64,000 bases of DNA, taken from positions 106,488-170,487 of the forward strand of contig JAPWKH010000009.1 of assembly GCA_028283605.1 (NCBI GenBank). Reading direction: 5' to 3'. Under the pieces are notes generated by a model. It had not been told where the DNA came from, ran no database searches, and saw only the letters and a list, made by a program, of their open reading frames with translations. Origin of the DNA: Arachidicoccus sp. GTDB taxonomy: Bacteria; Bacteroidota; Bacteroidia; Chitinophagales; Chitinophagaceae. This document shows, piece by piece, positions 29,921-39,095 of this stretch; position 1 is the first letter of the stretch; each line of letters begins with the position of its first letter. A program made the translations under genes and the position numbers.

Positions 29921-30871
29921 CTATAAATCAATTTTTTCTCCTTGTACCGGAAAAATAAGTTTTACATGAAGGTCATTTTCTTTCAGTAATTCTTCATGAA
30001 TTATTTTTTCATTATCCTCGTCCGGCTTGATGTGTGCAACAATTACAGGTAGATTTTTCAGTGAATTTTTTCCAGCAATATTTTCGAGGTAATGCAGATT
30101 TTTAAAAAGCAATTTTGGTTTTAAATGCCCGAATAATTGCTTGTCTTTTTGTTTATCTGGATAAGAGCATTCTATGGAAATTCCTTTTAGCTTATGCGAT
30201 GAAACCATTGGTGCAGCTGCATTCCAGACGATTTTCATATAATTGCTTCTTTCTATTGAATCATCGCCTGTGTCGCCGAAATACAAAAAATAATTATCAT
30301 TATTTCTTACCAAAAATGCGGTGCTTTCCCCCGGCACCGAATGGCTCAGCAGGAATGGTTTTACATACATGTTCGTATTTTCGATCTTCGTTTCTCGCGC
30401 TGTATCCAAATAATTATAAGTGTATTTTTTTAACAAAGGACTTTCTCCTTCATTGGCAAAATTTGCCCAGCTTGTCCACGTAAAATATTTTGTTTTTAAT
30501 ACATTGATACAAAAAGGTAAAGCATAAATATTTTTCGCTGTATCATTCGGAGAATTAATAATCAACCCCCCACAATGATCCAAATGCCCGTGAGAAATTA
30601 GATATGCTTTTATATTATTTTTAAAAAAATCGTTACTGTTGGCTTTGATAAAACCTTTACTGCGTAAGGCCTTCAGCCCGTTATAAATAGTTCCTGCATC
30701 AAGCGAAATATAATCCCGGGAACCTTCCGGTGCAAGAAGATAGGCGGATAAATTACCTTCATCACTACCGCCATAAACGCCCAAAGGAAGTATGGAAAAT
30801 GATTTATTCTGTGCAAATGAATATAGAGACAAAACGGAAAAGCATATTGCCAGTAACGATATTTTTTTCAT
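29921..30871 (-). CDS. Class-II 3',5'-cyclic nucleotide phosphodiesterase-like MBL hydrolase
   Basis: A 316-residue secreted protein with a signal peptide ending at LYSFAQ. It has the metallo-beta-lactamase-fold signature SHGHLDHCGGLIINSP near residue 90 (H-x-H-x-D-H), the pattern used by class-II cAMP phosphodiesterases. Further metal-binding residues are likely in LLSHSVPGESTAFLV and YFGDTGDDS. The predicted location is the periplasm. It is 4 bases downstream of an SDR gene on the same strand, so both are probably translated from one transcript. Substrate specificity is uncertain. Confidence 0.8.
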   Translation of the reverse strand: MKKISLLAICFSVLSLYSFAQNKSFSILPLGVYGGSDEGNLSAYLLAPEGSRDYISLDAGTIYNGLKALRSKGFIKANSNDFFKNNIKAYLISHGHLDHCGGLIINSPNDTAKNIYALPFCINVLKTKYFTWTSWANFANEGESPLLKKYTYNYLDTARETKIENTNMYVKPFLLSHSVPGESTAFLVRNNDNYFLYFGDTGDDSIERSNYMKIVWNAAAPMVSSHKLKGISIECSYPDKQKDKQLFGHLKPKLLFKNLHYLENIAGKNSLKNLPVIVAHIKPDEDNEKIIHEELLKENDLHVKLIFPVQGEKIDL

Positions 30872-30875
30872 CAGT

Positions 30876-31634
30876 TTATTCTTCTTTATGTGTATAGAAT
30901 GAATTTGCCTGTGCTGTGCATGTCATTACCAAATCGTTGATGCAAACATGTTCGGGAAGTGTGGAGCAATAATATACAACGTTTGCAATGTCTTCTGCAT
31001 GCAATGGTTCATAGCCTTCATAAACTGCATCGGCTTTGGCATTGTTGCCTTTAAAACGCACGTTAGAAAATTCTGTTTCCGCCGCGCCTGGATGAATCGC
31101 GGTTACCTTGATTTTGTCGGCAAGCAGTTCGATACGCTGCGATTGAGAAATAGCATCAACTGCATGTTTGGTGGCGCAATAAACATTACCTCCGGGATAA
31201 ATATCTTTTGCGGCAGTGGAACCGATATTGATAATATGCCCTTTTTTATTTTTTATGAAATGAGGAATTATGGCTTTGGAAACATACAGCAATCCTTTAA
31301 TATTTGTATCAATCATCGTATCCCAGTCATCGATCTCTGCATCATTAAAATTTTCTCTACCAAGCGCCAGCCCTGCATTATTTACAAGTATGTCGATTTG
31401 TTGCCATTCTTCAGGAAGCGATGATAAGTATTGTACAACTTCTTCCCGATGCCGCACATCAAACGATAGCGGAAGAATTTTTACATTATATTTTGATGAT
31501 AATTCTGCTGCCAGAATTTCGAGCCTTTCTTTTCTTCTGCCAGTAAGAATGCAGTTCCAACCTTCGGCTGAAAACCTTTCTGCTATTGCTTTTCCGAAAC
31601 CTGATGTAGCACCTGTGATTAATATTGTGTTCAT
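30876..31634 (-). CDS. SDR family NAD(P)-dependent oxidoreductase (YdfG-like)
   Basis: A 252-residue classical short-chain dehydrogenase. The nucleotide-binding motif is TGATSGFGKAIAERF at residues 7-21, NNAG lies near 87, and the catalytic Ser and Y-x-x-x-K are in INIGSTAAKDI and YCATKHAVD. The overall pattern resembles YdfG/3-hydroxy acid dehydrogenases acting on small hydroxy acids such as serine or 3-hydroxypropionate; specificity is inferred. It lies 23 bases after xerD and 4 bases before the phosphodiesterase gene, all on the minus strand. Confidence 0.9.
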   Translation of the reverse strand: MNTILITGATSGFGKAIAERFSAEGWNCILTGRRKERLEILAAELSSKYNVKILPLSFDVRHREEVVQYLSSLPEEWQQIDILVNNAGLALGRENFNDAEIDDWDTMIDTNIKGLLYVSKAIIPHFIKNKKGHIINIGSTAAKDIYPGGNVYCATKHAVDAISQSQRIELLADKIKVTAIHPGAAETEFSNVRFKGNNAKADAVYEGYEPLHAEDIANVVYYCSTLPEHVCINDLVMTCTAQANSFYTHKEE

Positions 31635-31657
31635 GAAAATTATAGTTTAAGTAATAT

Positions 31658-32561
31658 TTATTTTTGAAATGCCGGATGAAATTCCTGTAAAGTACTTCGT
31701 AAAAAATGTTTATCCAAATGCGTATATATTTCCGTAGTTGTAATGCTTTCATGGCCGAGCATCTCTTGCACAGCCCGAAGGCTGGCGCCGCCTTCTATCA
31801 AATGTGTAGCAAAGGAATGGCGAAAAGTATGCGGAGAAATATTTTTTTTAATGCCTGCTTTTTGTGTCAAATCTTTTATGATTAAAAATATCATCACTCT
31901 TGATAAATTTTTACCTCTGTTATTCAGAAAAAGAAAATCTTCGTAACCGGAAGAGATTTTTATTTCTTTACGATAATAATCTTTATAATAATTAATATAG
32001 CGAACGGCGCTGTCGCCAATAGGAATCAGTCTTTCCTTGTCGCCTTTGCCCGTAACGCGGATAAAACCTTCATTCAAATACAGGCAACTGATTTTTAAAT
32101 TGATCGCTTCGCTCACACGCAAACCGCAACTGTACAGCGTTTCGAGAATAGCTTTATTTCTATGCCCGTCATTTTTACTCAAATCTATTTGCGCAATAAT
32201 ATGCTCAATTTCCTCAAAGCTTAAAACATCGGGCAAGGCTCGTTTTAATTTTGGAAGTTCCAAAAGCAAAGTCGGATCATGGTGCACAATATTTTCTGAC
32301 AAAAGATATTTGTAAAAACCTTTGATGCCCGAAATTGCCCGCGCTTGTGAGCTTGCAGCCAATCCAAAACCTGCAATATATTTAATGAATGATTGCAGCG
32401 TTTTCAGGTCCAAGATCACCCGGTGATTTTTGTAAAACATTTTCTTGTAAATAAAATGTGAGTTTGTCTATATCGCGCAGATAAGCCTCTACGGAATTTT
32501 CGCTGAGAGATTTTTCCAATTGCAAATAAGCCTTGTATCCGTTTTTATAACTTTCCCACAT
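31658..32561 (-). pseudogene. xerD: Site-specific tyrosine recombinase XerD, frameshifted
   Basis: The longer open frame (31658-32440) encodes the C-terminal part, with all catalytic features: Arg in SCGLRVSEAI, H-x-x-R in HTFRHSFATHL, and the nucleophile Tyr in SITTTEIYTHL. The N-terminal core-binding part is in another frame from the ATG at 32559-32561, beginning MWESYKNGYKAYLQLEKS. The two frames join by removing one of the two C (G on the coding strand) at 32410-32411, giving KSPGDLDLKTLQSFI. The corrected length is 300 residues, exactly the normal XerD size. XerD resolves chromosome dimers, so a real loss would be costly; a sequencing error is likely. Confidence 0.9.
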
Positions 32562-32618
32562 AATTGAAGCAAAGTTATTTGTATTTCTTAGGTTTGTAAA
32601 ACGAAAGAATTGAATAAT

Positions 32619-33116
32619 ATGCAGCCCATCAATTTCGACACATTTAGCAGCGATTACGAGCGGAATAGAAAGAGTTTCAGAAGTTTTATTTCCCGCATGG
32701 AAAACAATCCTCCTGAAAATATTGATGAAATTACAGATACGACGGATAAAGAAGTATGGCAGGAAATTGATTGTTTAAGCTGTGCCAATTGCTGTAAGAA
32801 AATGACGCCAACTTTTACGGCACAAGACATTAAACGTGCTGCGACATATCTGCATATTTCTCCTAAAGTATTTAAAGAAAAATGGTTGATGTATGAAGAG
32901 AAAGATAATGATTGGGTAAATAAAAGCCAACCTTGCCAGTTTCTTGATTTATCTACCAATATGTGCAGCATTTACGAGGCGCGGCCTGCTGACTGTGCAG
33001 GTTTCCCGCATTTAAACAAAAAGCATTTTAAAGATTTCGGCTACATTCATAAGCAGAATATTGAATATTGCCCGGCAACAATGAGGTTTATTCAATTATT
33101 GAAAGAGAAAATATGA
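32619..33116 (+). CDS. YkgJ family cysteine-cluster protein
   Basis: A product of about 165 residues from the ATG at 32619; an in-frame TTG three codons upstream is less likely. The motif C-L-S-C-A-N-C-C-K-K near residue 50, followed by a second set of cysteines (Q-P-C-Q-F-L, M-C-S-I-Y, A-D-C-A-G-F), matches the zinc or iron-chelating YkgJ family. The protein is small and soluble, and its role is unknown. It is divergent from xerD and lies upstream of the CCA nucleotidyltransferase. Confidence 0.85.
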   Translation: MQPINFDTFSSDYERNRKSFRSFISRMENNPPENIDEITDTTDKEVWQEIDCLSCANCCKKMTPTFTAQDIKRAATYLHISPKVFKEKWLMYEEKDNDWVNKSQPCQFLDLSTNMCSIYEARPADCAGFPHLNKKHFKDFGYIHKQNIEYCPATMRFIQLLKEKI

Positions 33117-33243
33117 ATTCTTACATTTTATATCCGTACAAGTTGTATTATGATTTGTAATTGTATGCCAAAGCCTGAGCGTAATTTAATTCCTTTTCTT
33201 TCGCAAAATATTTTTTCCTTTGCGATTTAATTGAAAAATCATA

Positions 33244-34668
33244 ATGCAGATTCCCTGTACAGATAGAGAGTTTTTTATTCTAAAAAAAATTGCTACGGCG
33301 GCTGAAGCAAGCGCTATGCCCGCGTATATTATTGGCGGTTTTGTACGTGATAAAATTTTAGGAAGAAATACAAAAGATGCCGATATAGTTGTACTTGGCG
33401 ATGGTATTGCATTCGCAGAAAAAATTGCTGAACGATTCCACCCGAAACCGGCCGTAACCATTTTTAAAAATTTTGGTACGGCGCAAATAAAATTACCCGA
33501 TATTGAAATAGAAGTTGTAGGCGCGCGAAAAGAAAGCTACCGCAGCGAAAGCCGTAAGCCGCAAGTGGAACAAGGCTCTTTGCAGGATGATCAAAATAGA
33601 AGAGACTTTACTATCAACGCGCTTTCCGTAAGCCTGAATAAAAAAGATTTCGGCGAATTGATTGATCCTTTTAACGGTATCAAAGACTTGCAAAAGAGAA
33701 TCATTCGTACACCGTTGAAGCCCGAAGAAACTTTTAGCGACGATCCATTACGGATGATGCGCGCCATTCGCTTTGCAGCACAATTAAATTTTACGATTGA
33801 AGAAAAAACATTCGAAGCCATTGTTGCCGAAAAAGAAAGAATCAATATTATTTCCAAAGAACGCATTGCTGATGAATTGAATAAAATCATGTTATCGAAG
33901 AAGCCTTCGATAGGTTGGGATTTATTATTCAGAAGCGGTCTGCTGCAAATTATATTTCCGCAAATGGCTGCGCTTGCCGGTGCGGAAAATGTAGAAGGGA
34001 TAGGACATAAGGATAATTTTTATCATACTATTCAGGTAATAGATAATATTTCCGTTCATACCGATAACCTTTGGCTGCGCTGGGCTGCATTGCTGCATGA
34101 CATTGGAAAACCGCCAACAAAAAAGTTTGAGAAAGGACATGGCTGGACATTTCACGGGCATGAGATCGTGGGCGCTAAGATGGTTTCGAAGATATTCGCA
34201 CAATTAAAATTGCCGCTCAATGAAAAAATGAAATATGTGCGAAAACTAGTGGCATTGCATATGCGGCCGGCATTTCTTTCGAAAGATGAAATTACGGACA
34301 GCGCTATCCGAAGATTGTTGTTTGATGCCGGAGAAGACGCGGATGATTTAATGACACTTTGTGAAGCGGACATCACGAGCAAGAATCCGAATAAGGTGCG
34401 TCGTTATTTGCAAAACTTCGAAATTGTACGGCAAAGGATGATTGAAGTAGAAGAAAACGATAAGCTTCGTAACTGGCAGCCGCCGGTAACAGGCCAATTG
34501 ATCATGGAAACTTTTAATCTGCAACCATCCCGCGAAGTGGGCATTATAAAAGACTTTATACGTGAATCTATTTTGGATGGTATTATTCCGAATAATTATG
34601 AAGACGCTTATCAGCTGATGCTGAAAAAAGCAAATGAGCTGGGGCTGAAAGCAGTTGATAAAAACTGA
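33244..34668 (+). CDS. cca: CCA tRNA nucleotidyltransferase with HD domain
   Basis: A 474-residue class-II nucleotidyltransferase. The N-terminal polymerase domain begins near residue 20 with IIGGFVRDKILGR and the catalytic D-A-D pair in TKDADIVVLGDG. The RNA-binding region carries RRDFTINALS and the conserved D-D-P-L-R-M-M-R-A-I-R-F-A. A C-terminal HD domain has HDIGKPPTKKF and HGHEIVGAKM. It adds or repairs the 3' CCA end of tRNA. It follows a YkgJ gene on the same strand after a gap of about 130 bases. Fusion of the HD phosphohydrolase domain is common in bacterial members. Confidence 0.94.
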   Translation: MQIPCTDREFFILKKIATAAEASAMPAYIIGGFVRDKILGRNTKDADIVVLGDGIAFAEKIAERFHPKPAVTIFKNFGTAQIKLPDIEIEVVGARKESYRSESRKPQVEQGSLQDDQNRRDFTINALSVSLNKKDFGELIDPFNGIKDLQKRIIRTPLKPEETFSDDPLRMMRAIRFAAQLNFTIEEKTFEAIVAEKERINIISKERIADELNKIMLSKKPSIGWDLLFRSGLLQIIFPQMAALAGAENVEGIGHKDNFYHTIQVIDNISVHTDNLWLRWAALLHDIGKPPTKKFEKGHGWTFHGHEIVGAKMVSKIFAQLKLPLNEKMKYVRKLVALHMRPAFLSKDEITDSAIRRLLFDAGEDADDLMTLCEADITSKNPNKVRRYLQNFEIVRQRMIEVEENDKLRNWQPPVTGQLIMETFNLQPSREVGIIKDFIRESILDGIIPNNYEDAYQLMLKKANELGLKAVDKN

Positions 34669-34777
34669 ATAGCTTATTGCGGCAAGAATGTGTAAACCTG
34701 TTCATTAAAAACCAACATGATAAATTTTTGTAAAAATAAGTACCTTCAATTCTTAATTCATAATTCTTAATTAATAT

Positions 34778-35338
34778 ATGGCTGTTCTGAAATTTCGTGT
34801 ATATCCTGAAGATGATTCAAGTGTATATCGTGATATTGTGATAAAGCACACGCAAAATTTCCTGCAATTTCACGAAAGCATTTTAGCTGCTTTCGGATTT
34901 GATAATAAGCATGAAGCAACATTTTATAGAAGCAATGATAACTGGCAGCGTGGCAAAGAAATTTCGCTGAAAAAATACAATAAACCTTATAAAGCCGAAC
35001 CTTTGCTTATGGCTGAAACACTGATTGGCAGTGAGATTCGTGATACCAATCAGCATTTTGTTTATGAATATGACTTTACTAAGAATTGGGTATTTTTTCT
35101 TGAACTTATCAATGTATCTAAAATAGAAAGTTCAAAAATTACATATCCTTCAGTAAGCAGAACGGAAGGCATAGGTCCGCAGCAATATGGAACCAAAAGC
35201 ATTCTTGATAATAAGTTTCTGGATATAGAAGAAAAATATGATCTTTCTAAAAATTCGGAAGGCTTTAGTGAAGAGGGCGAAAAAGCTGATGAGGCTGCTA
35301 ATGCGGAGGAAGATGAGCGTACAGAAGAAGAAATTTAA
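34778..35338 (+). CDS. Plasmid pRiA4b ORF-3-like protein
   Basis: A 186-residue protein whose N-terminal 130 residues fit the pRiA4b ORF-3 (IS1096 passenger TnpR-like) family: LKFRVYPEDDSSVYRDIVIK, then LQFHESILAAFGFDNKHEAT and the closing YEYDFTKNWVFFLELI. The C-terminal 40 residues are acidic and low-complexity. The family has no established biochemical function. Nothing around it suggests a plasmid or transposon, so here it is a chromosomal gene. It stands alone between cca and maf. Confidence 0.8.
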   Translation: MAVLKFRVYPEDDSSVYRDIVIKHTQNFLQFHESILAAFGFDNKHEATFYRSNDNWQRGKEISLKKYNKPYKAEPLLMAETLIGSEIRDTNQHFVYEYDFTKNWVFFLELINVSKIESSKITYPSVSRTEGIGPQQYGTKSILDNKFLDIEEKYDLSKNSEGFSEEGEKADEAANAEEDERTEEEI

Positions 35339-35430
35339 TCTTTCTATTAAAAATCTTATTCGTATAAGATGTACAATTGGTATAATGCTTTTGTTTTTAC
35401 ATGATTGTTTTTCAGAAGATATTTATGGTT

Positions 35431-35525
35431 GCGTTGAGCGCGTAAGGGATAGCAGCGGTAGCCGACAGCCGCGCAGGTACGAGCAGGCGAGGACTACAAG
35501 CGTATAGCCCGACAGCACGCGGCGT
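35431..35525. repeat. GC-rich dispersed-repeat-like intergenic element
   Basis: This segment is far more GC-rich than its surroundings. It contains two related units, GGGATAGCAGCGGTAGCC and GGACTACAAGCGTATAGCC, each followed by a CGACAGC-type string. I recall sequences of the same layout (GGGATAG...AGCGG...GGACTA...AGC...TAGCCCGACAG) as common non-coding repeats in Bacteroidota genomes. A short palindrome, GTGGCACGCCAC, follows at 35561-35572. No ORF fits it. The function is unknown; a structured RNA or a REP-type element are possibilities. Confidence 0.6.
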
Positions 35526-35615
35526 AATTTGCTAACCTTTCCATAAGTAAAATGCAGCGTGGTGGCACGCCACAATAAATCAAAATTTTTTTCGAAAAGT
35601 ATTTTATAACAGTAA

Positions 35616-36176
35616 ATGATGAAGATAATTCTTGCCTCAAAATCGCCGCGCAGAAAGCAATTATTGGAGCAGGCAGGCGTTTTGTTTGAGGTAATAACTG
35701 TGGAGACGGACGAGGATTTTCCTGCCGATATTGCGATAGAAAACGTACCTGTTTTTATAGCCGAGCAAAAGGCGGTTTCTGTTGCGGCTTTGTATCCGGA
35801 TCGGATTGTTGTTGCCGCTGATACGATTGTAACGATCGATAATGAAGTGATCGGAAAACCGGCTGATGAAGTTGATGCTGCAGCTATTTTGCGGAAATTG
35901 TCCGGGCGTGTGCATCGCGTGATTACAGGCGTGAGCATTTTTTATGAAGGAAAGAAAGAAAATTTTTATGAAGAAACGGAAGTTGAATTTGATGTGCTGA
36001 ACGATGAACAAATATATTTTTATATAAATAATTTTAGGCCGTATGACAAAGCAGGCGCGTATGCTATTCAGGAATGGATTGGATTGACAGGCATTAAGAA
36101 AATCAACGGAAATTATTATAATGTGATGGGTTTGCCGGTAAACCGTGTGTTGAAAATATTGAAACAATTGCAGTAA
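35616..36176 (+). CDS. maf: Maf family nucleoside-triphosphate pyrophosphatase
   Basis: A 186-residue enzyme with the Maf signature at its N terminus, LASKSPRRKQLLEQAGV, plus VVAADTIVTIDNEVIGKP around residue 70 and the later K-A-G-A-Y-A-I-Q-E-W segment. Maf proteins hydrolyse non-canonical or canonical nucleoside triphosphates (dTTP/UTP or m7GTP subgroups). They act as house-cleaning enzymes and are linked to septum control in some bacteria. It ends 2 bases from the AsmA-like gene, which is convergent, with no room for a separate terminator. Confidence 0.93.
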   Translation: MMKIILASKSPRRKQLLEQAGVLFEVITVETDEDFPADIAIENVPVFIAEQKAVSVAALYPDRIVVAADTIVTIDNEVIGKPADEVDAAAILRKLSGRVHRVITGVSIFYEGKKENFYEETEVEFDVLNDEQIYFYINNFRPYDKAGAYAIQEWIGLTGIKKINGNYYNVMGLPVNRVLKILKQLQ

Positions 36177-36178
36177 AA

Positions 36179-38683
36179 TTATTCCGCATCATCGCCGTTG
36201 TCATCTTCTTTATCTTCAGACTTTTTGTTGAACGGATTCCATACTAATTTTGCATTGCCGCTGCCATCGTCTTTAGCGCGCAGATGCACTACAATTCCCT
36301 GATGGACTTTTTTGCCTTCGGCTTTTCTTTGCGCAGTTTTTTCCGGATTGCGCAATGGTACATCTATGCTGAGATCTGTGCCGCCGTTGATTCCGTAGAT
36401 GCCTTGCAGGCTCATTTCAATTACGTTGGAGGCAATAGTCATAGGAGGAACAGTAATCTTACCATTGTTGATCGTAAAATTATTTTTAATGGTTTTAAAA
36501 GATACATTGGCCATATCTCTTTTTTTGAAAATATATTTTTGTATAGAAAGTAGTGGCTTGTAGTTAATCAGGCTGCCATTTATTAATTGGAAAAATATAT
36601 TTCCGTTTAAAGAATTTTTCATCAAATTTGCTTGTGTGTTGAGGGTTCCGGTTACGTTGGCTTTTGCAGAGAATGTGCCGTTTAAGTTTTGATCGGTAAT
36701 AGATGTTTGCCCGAAATTGCCAAATGCCTTAAAAAGGTTATTCACTTCCACATCATTTACATTTGTCTGCATTTGAAACGGAATCGCATTACCATTTGGC
36801 TTTACAGAGATGTTGGCTTGTATAGTGCCGCCGGCAAAATTTACAGCTGCATTATTTAATGCAATATCAGAAGGAGAGAGGCTTGCATTGGCTTCAAGAC
36901 TTTGTGCAGAGAAAGTGCGGTATAATATATCCACTACGTGAAGATGAAGATTTGCTTTACTGTTTTTCATAGTATACAGCAATTTTGTGTTGATGTTTTG
37001 CAATGATTTGTTGCTGCTTGAATGCGCATCATTTTTACTGTGCGGACTATTGCTGTTTAATAATCCGGTAAATTCATCAAAGACCAGTTTGTTGCTGTGA
37101 ATATTCCAGTCGAATATTATTTTATCAGGGTTGGTAAAATAAAGATTCATGAAATTGTTGGCGATACCGTTTAAAGTAATATCACTTTTCTGTGTAGTTA
37201 AAGCGGCATTTGAAATGGTAAGATTTTCTTTATTGAACAATAAATCTACATTTCCTTTTAAAAAATTAAAATTGGCCGGCACATATGTAAATGCTACATC
37301 TGCCAGATGAATTTTTCCTATTAAACTATGCCCCGCCGTATCTTCTTCTTCAATACCTCCGTGATATGCCATATCAATCTTGGCTGAACCATTTTTGAAA
37401 TTAAACGTGTTGCCGAAAATATTGTTCAAAAGATTTACATTGAAATCGGAAACGAATTTAAAATCCATTACGGGATGAGTGAGATTGAACATTCTTACAT
37501 CCCACATTTTTACCGGGATGTTATAAAAAGAGGCCGTTAAAGTATCTAATGAAAGTTGTGAATTGGGATCTTTATGCGGCTGGCCGGGAATCACATTGTT
37601 ATAATAAGAACCATTGAAACTGGCATTTTGCATTACTCCGAAAGGGACAGTAAAATCGTTGTCTTTCACTTGCCATGTGGCGTGTACGATTGGATCGTCA
37701 GGGCCGTTTAAATGCCCGTCGATAACAGTAACTTTTAATGCAAATTTATTTTTTAAATTAAACGGATGCAATGTTTGCTGTAGATTTTGCGGCACGATGG
37801 AAGCCGCTTCTCTAAAGCCGATCGCCGGCGCGCTGATGTCAAGCGCGTATGTTTTAGGATTAGTTCCAAAGTTGAAATCTGCGCCAATCATAAGTGTGTT
37901 GTCATTGATTTTAACAGGCTGAACCGGCATTCTCAGATCTTTCTTTTCTTTATTAAAAAACAGATGAAAATTTGCCTGTAAGTCTTTATTGCCGAGGTAA
38001 GATCCTTTGGCTAAGTCGAACCCAAGCCCGTTCACATAAATATTGGAGTTGGCACGGATTTCCATTGCAGTATCAACGGAATGAATATTTCCGTTCATCT
38101 CTTTAATTAATAATAATATCTGTTTTTGTTTTGATTTGTCTTCTATATTAACCGTAAAGTTTTCAATTCCGAAATTTTCAAAATCTATTTTTTTGTTTTT
38201 TTTATTATTTCCGGTAGATTCTTTATCCGGTTTTCCATGCAATAAATAATCATTGCTATAACCATTCGGCGCATTAAACATATGGAAAGCTCCGTCACTT
38301 AGTGTTACTTTGATAATTTCAGGATGCGTAAGTAAAGAAAAAACATCCAGCTTGATATATACGTTTTTTATTTCCACAAGATTTATGTGATAAACTTTGT
38401 ACAAACTGTCGCTGAGCGTAATACCTTCCAACTCTACAGCCGCATTCGGGAAGCCTCTGAACAATGCGGGCTTCATATCATCGATATGGAAATTCCCTTC
38501 CAGTTTATTGCTTACCGATGTTGCAATTTTTTTAAGAAGTTCTTGTTTATGCGCTTTTATATACCATGCAATGCCTGCACCGATAATAATATTTAATAAG
38601 ATTAAAGAAGCAAATACAATGATTATTATCCTTAACCATTTAGGGAGATTTTTTGTGTTTTTAGGTTTTAGCTCATCAGACAT
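36179..38683 (-). CDS. AsmA-like family protein
   Basis: An 834-residue protein with one N-terminal transmembrane helix (ILLNIIIGAGIAWYI region, about 18-35) and a very long beta-rich body, as in AsmA/TamB-type bridge proteins. The C-terminal region LSIDVPLRNPEKTAQRKAEG resembles the AsmA-like C-terminal domain. Proteins of this superfamily form elongated grooves linked to outer-membrane lipid transport or protein assembly; which applies here is unknown. The tail is acidic and low-complexity (SEDKEDDNGDDAE). It follows the Spx/ArsC-like gene by 9 bases on the same strand. Confidence 0.8.
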   Translation of the reverse strand: MSDELKPKNTKNLPKWLRIIIIVFASLILLNIIIGAGIAWYIKAHKQELLKKIATSVSNKLEGNFHIDDMKPALFRGFPNAAVELEGITLSDSLYKVYHINLVEIKNVYIKLDVFSLLTHPEIIKVTLSDGAFHMFNAPNGYSNDYLLHGKPDKESTGNNKKNKKIDFENFGIENFTVNIEDKSKQKQILLLIKEMNGNIHSVDTAMEIRANSNIYVNGLGFDLAKGSYLGNKDLQANFHLFFNKEKKDLRMPVQPVKINDNTLMIGADFNFGTNPKTYALDISAPAIGFREAASIVPQNLQQTLHPFNLKNKFALKVTVIDGHLNGPDDPIVHATWQVKDNDFTVPFGVMQNASFNGSYYNNVIPGQPHKDPNSQLSLDTLTASFYNIPVKMWDVRMFNLTHPVMDFKFVSDFNVNLLNNIFGNTFNFKNGSAKIDMAYHGGIEEEDTAGHSLIGKIHLADVAFTYVPANFNFLKGNVDLLFNKENLTISNAALTTQKSDITLNGIANNFMNLYFTNPDKIIFDWNIHSNKLVFDEFTGLLNSNSPHSKNDAHSSSNKSLQNINTKLLYTMKNSKANLHLHVVDILYRTFSAQSLEANASLSPSDIALNNAAVNFAGGTIQANISVKPNGNAIPFQMQTNVNDVEVNNLFKAFGNFGQTSITDQNLNGTFSAKANVTGTLNTQANLMKNSLNGNIFFQLINGSLINYKPLLSIQKYIFKKRDMANVSFKTIKNNFTINNGKITVPPMTIASNVIEMSLQGIYGINGGTDLSIDVPLRNPEKTAQRKAEGKKVHQGIVVHLRAKDDGSGNAKLVWNPFNKKSEDKEDDNGDDAE

Positions 38684-38692
38684 AAAAGTTTT

Positions 38693-39049
38693 TTATTGCT
38701 TCCAATGAATCGAATCATACAAAGCATTATCAAAACCAATAACAATTATTTCTGCATCATTTTCAATTACCGGCCGTTTAATAACGCTTGTTTTTTCAGA
38801 CATTAAATGTAATGCTTTCTTTTCTGAAGTAATTGAATTTTTTGTTTCATCACCCAATGCGCGCCATGTACTTCCTTGTTTATTCAATAATTTTTCCCAT
38901 CCGATCTGTGCTGACCATAGTTTTAATTTATCTATTGTAATTCCCGATTTTTTATAATCGTGAAATTCATAAGGAATGGCGTGTTCGTTGAGATAATCAA
39001 AAGCCTTCTTCATCGTATTGCAGTTTTTAATACCATAAATTCTGTACAT
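38693..39049 (-). CDS. ArsC/Spx family thioredoxin-fold protein
   Basis: A 118-residue protein of the arsenate reductase-like family. It begins MYRIYGIKNCNTMKKAFDYL with one cysteine at the usual position (Cys10), followed by a YEFHDYKKSG strand and a WxxLLNKQG-type helix (GWEKLLNKQGSTWR). The C-terminal R-P-V-I-E-N segment contains the cis-proline motif. Only one catalytic cysteine is seen, and other Spx/YffB-type members have unknown or regulatory roles, so true arsenate reduction cannot be assumed. It lies between thrC and the AsmA-like gene, same strand. Confidence 0.85.
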   Translation of the reverse strand: MYRIYGIKNCNTMKKAFDYLNEHAIPYEFHDYKKSGITIDKLKLWSAQIGWEKLLNKQGSTWRALGDETKNSITSEKKALHLMSEKTSVIKRPVIENDAEIIVIGFDNALYDSIHWKQ

Positions 39050-39095
39050 AAAATAAAAATAGAATGAGGAATTTTATTAAATGATTTATTTCTTA

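Noticed and set aside
34778..35338. Plasmid or transposon origin for the pRiA4b ORF-3-like gene
   Set aside because: The family name reflects its first description; neighbours are core chromosomal genes and there are no repeats or integrase genes.
36179..38683. AsmA-like protein as TamB
   Set aside because: It is too short and lacks a nearby TamA/BamA-like barrel gene; only the general AsmA-like superfamily is supportable.
38693..39049. Arsenate reductase annotation
   Set aside because: Only one of the usual cysteines is seen and no other arsenic-resistance genes are nearby; Spx/YffB-like fits as well.
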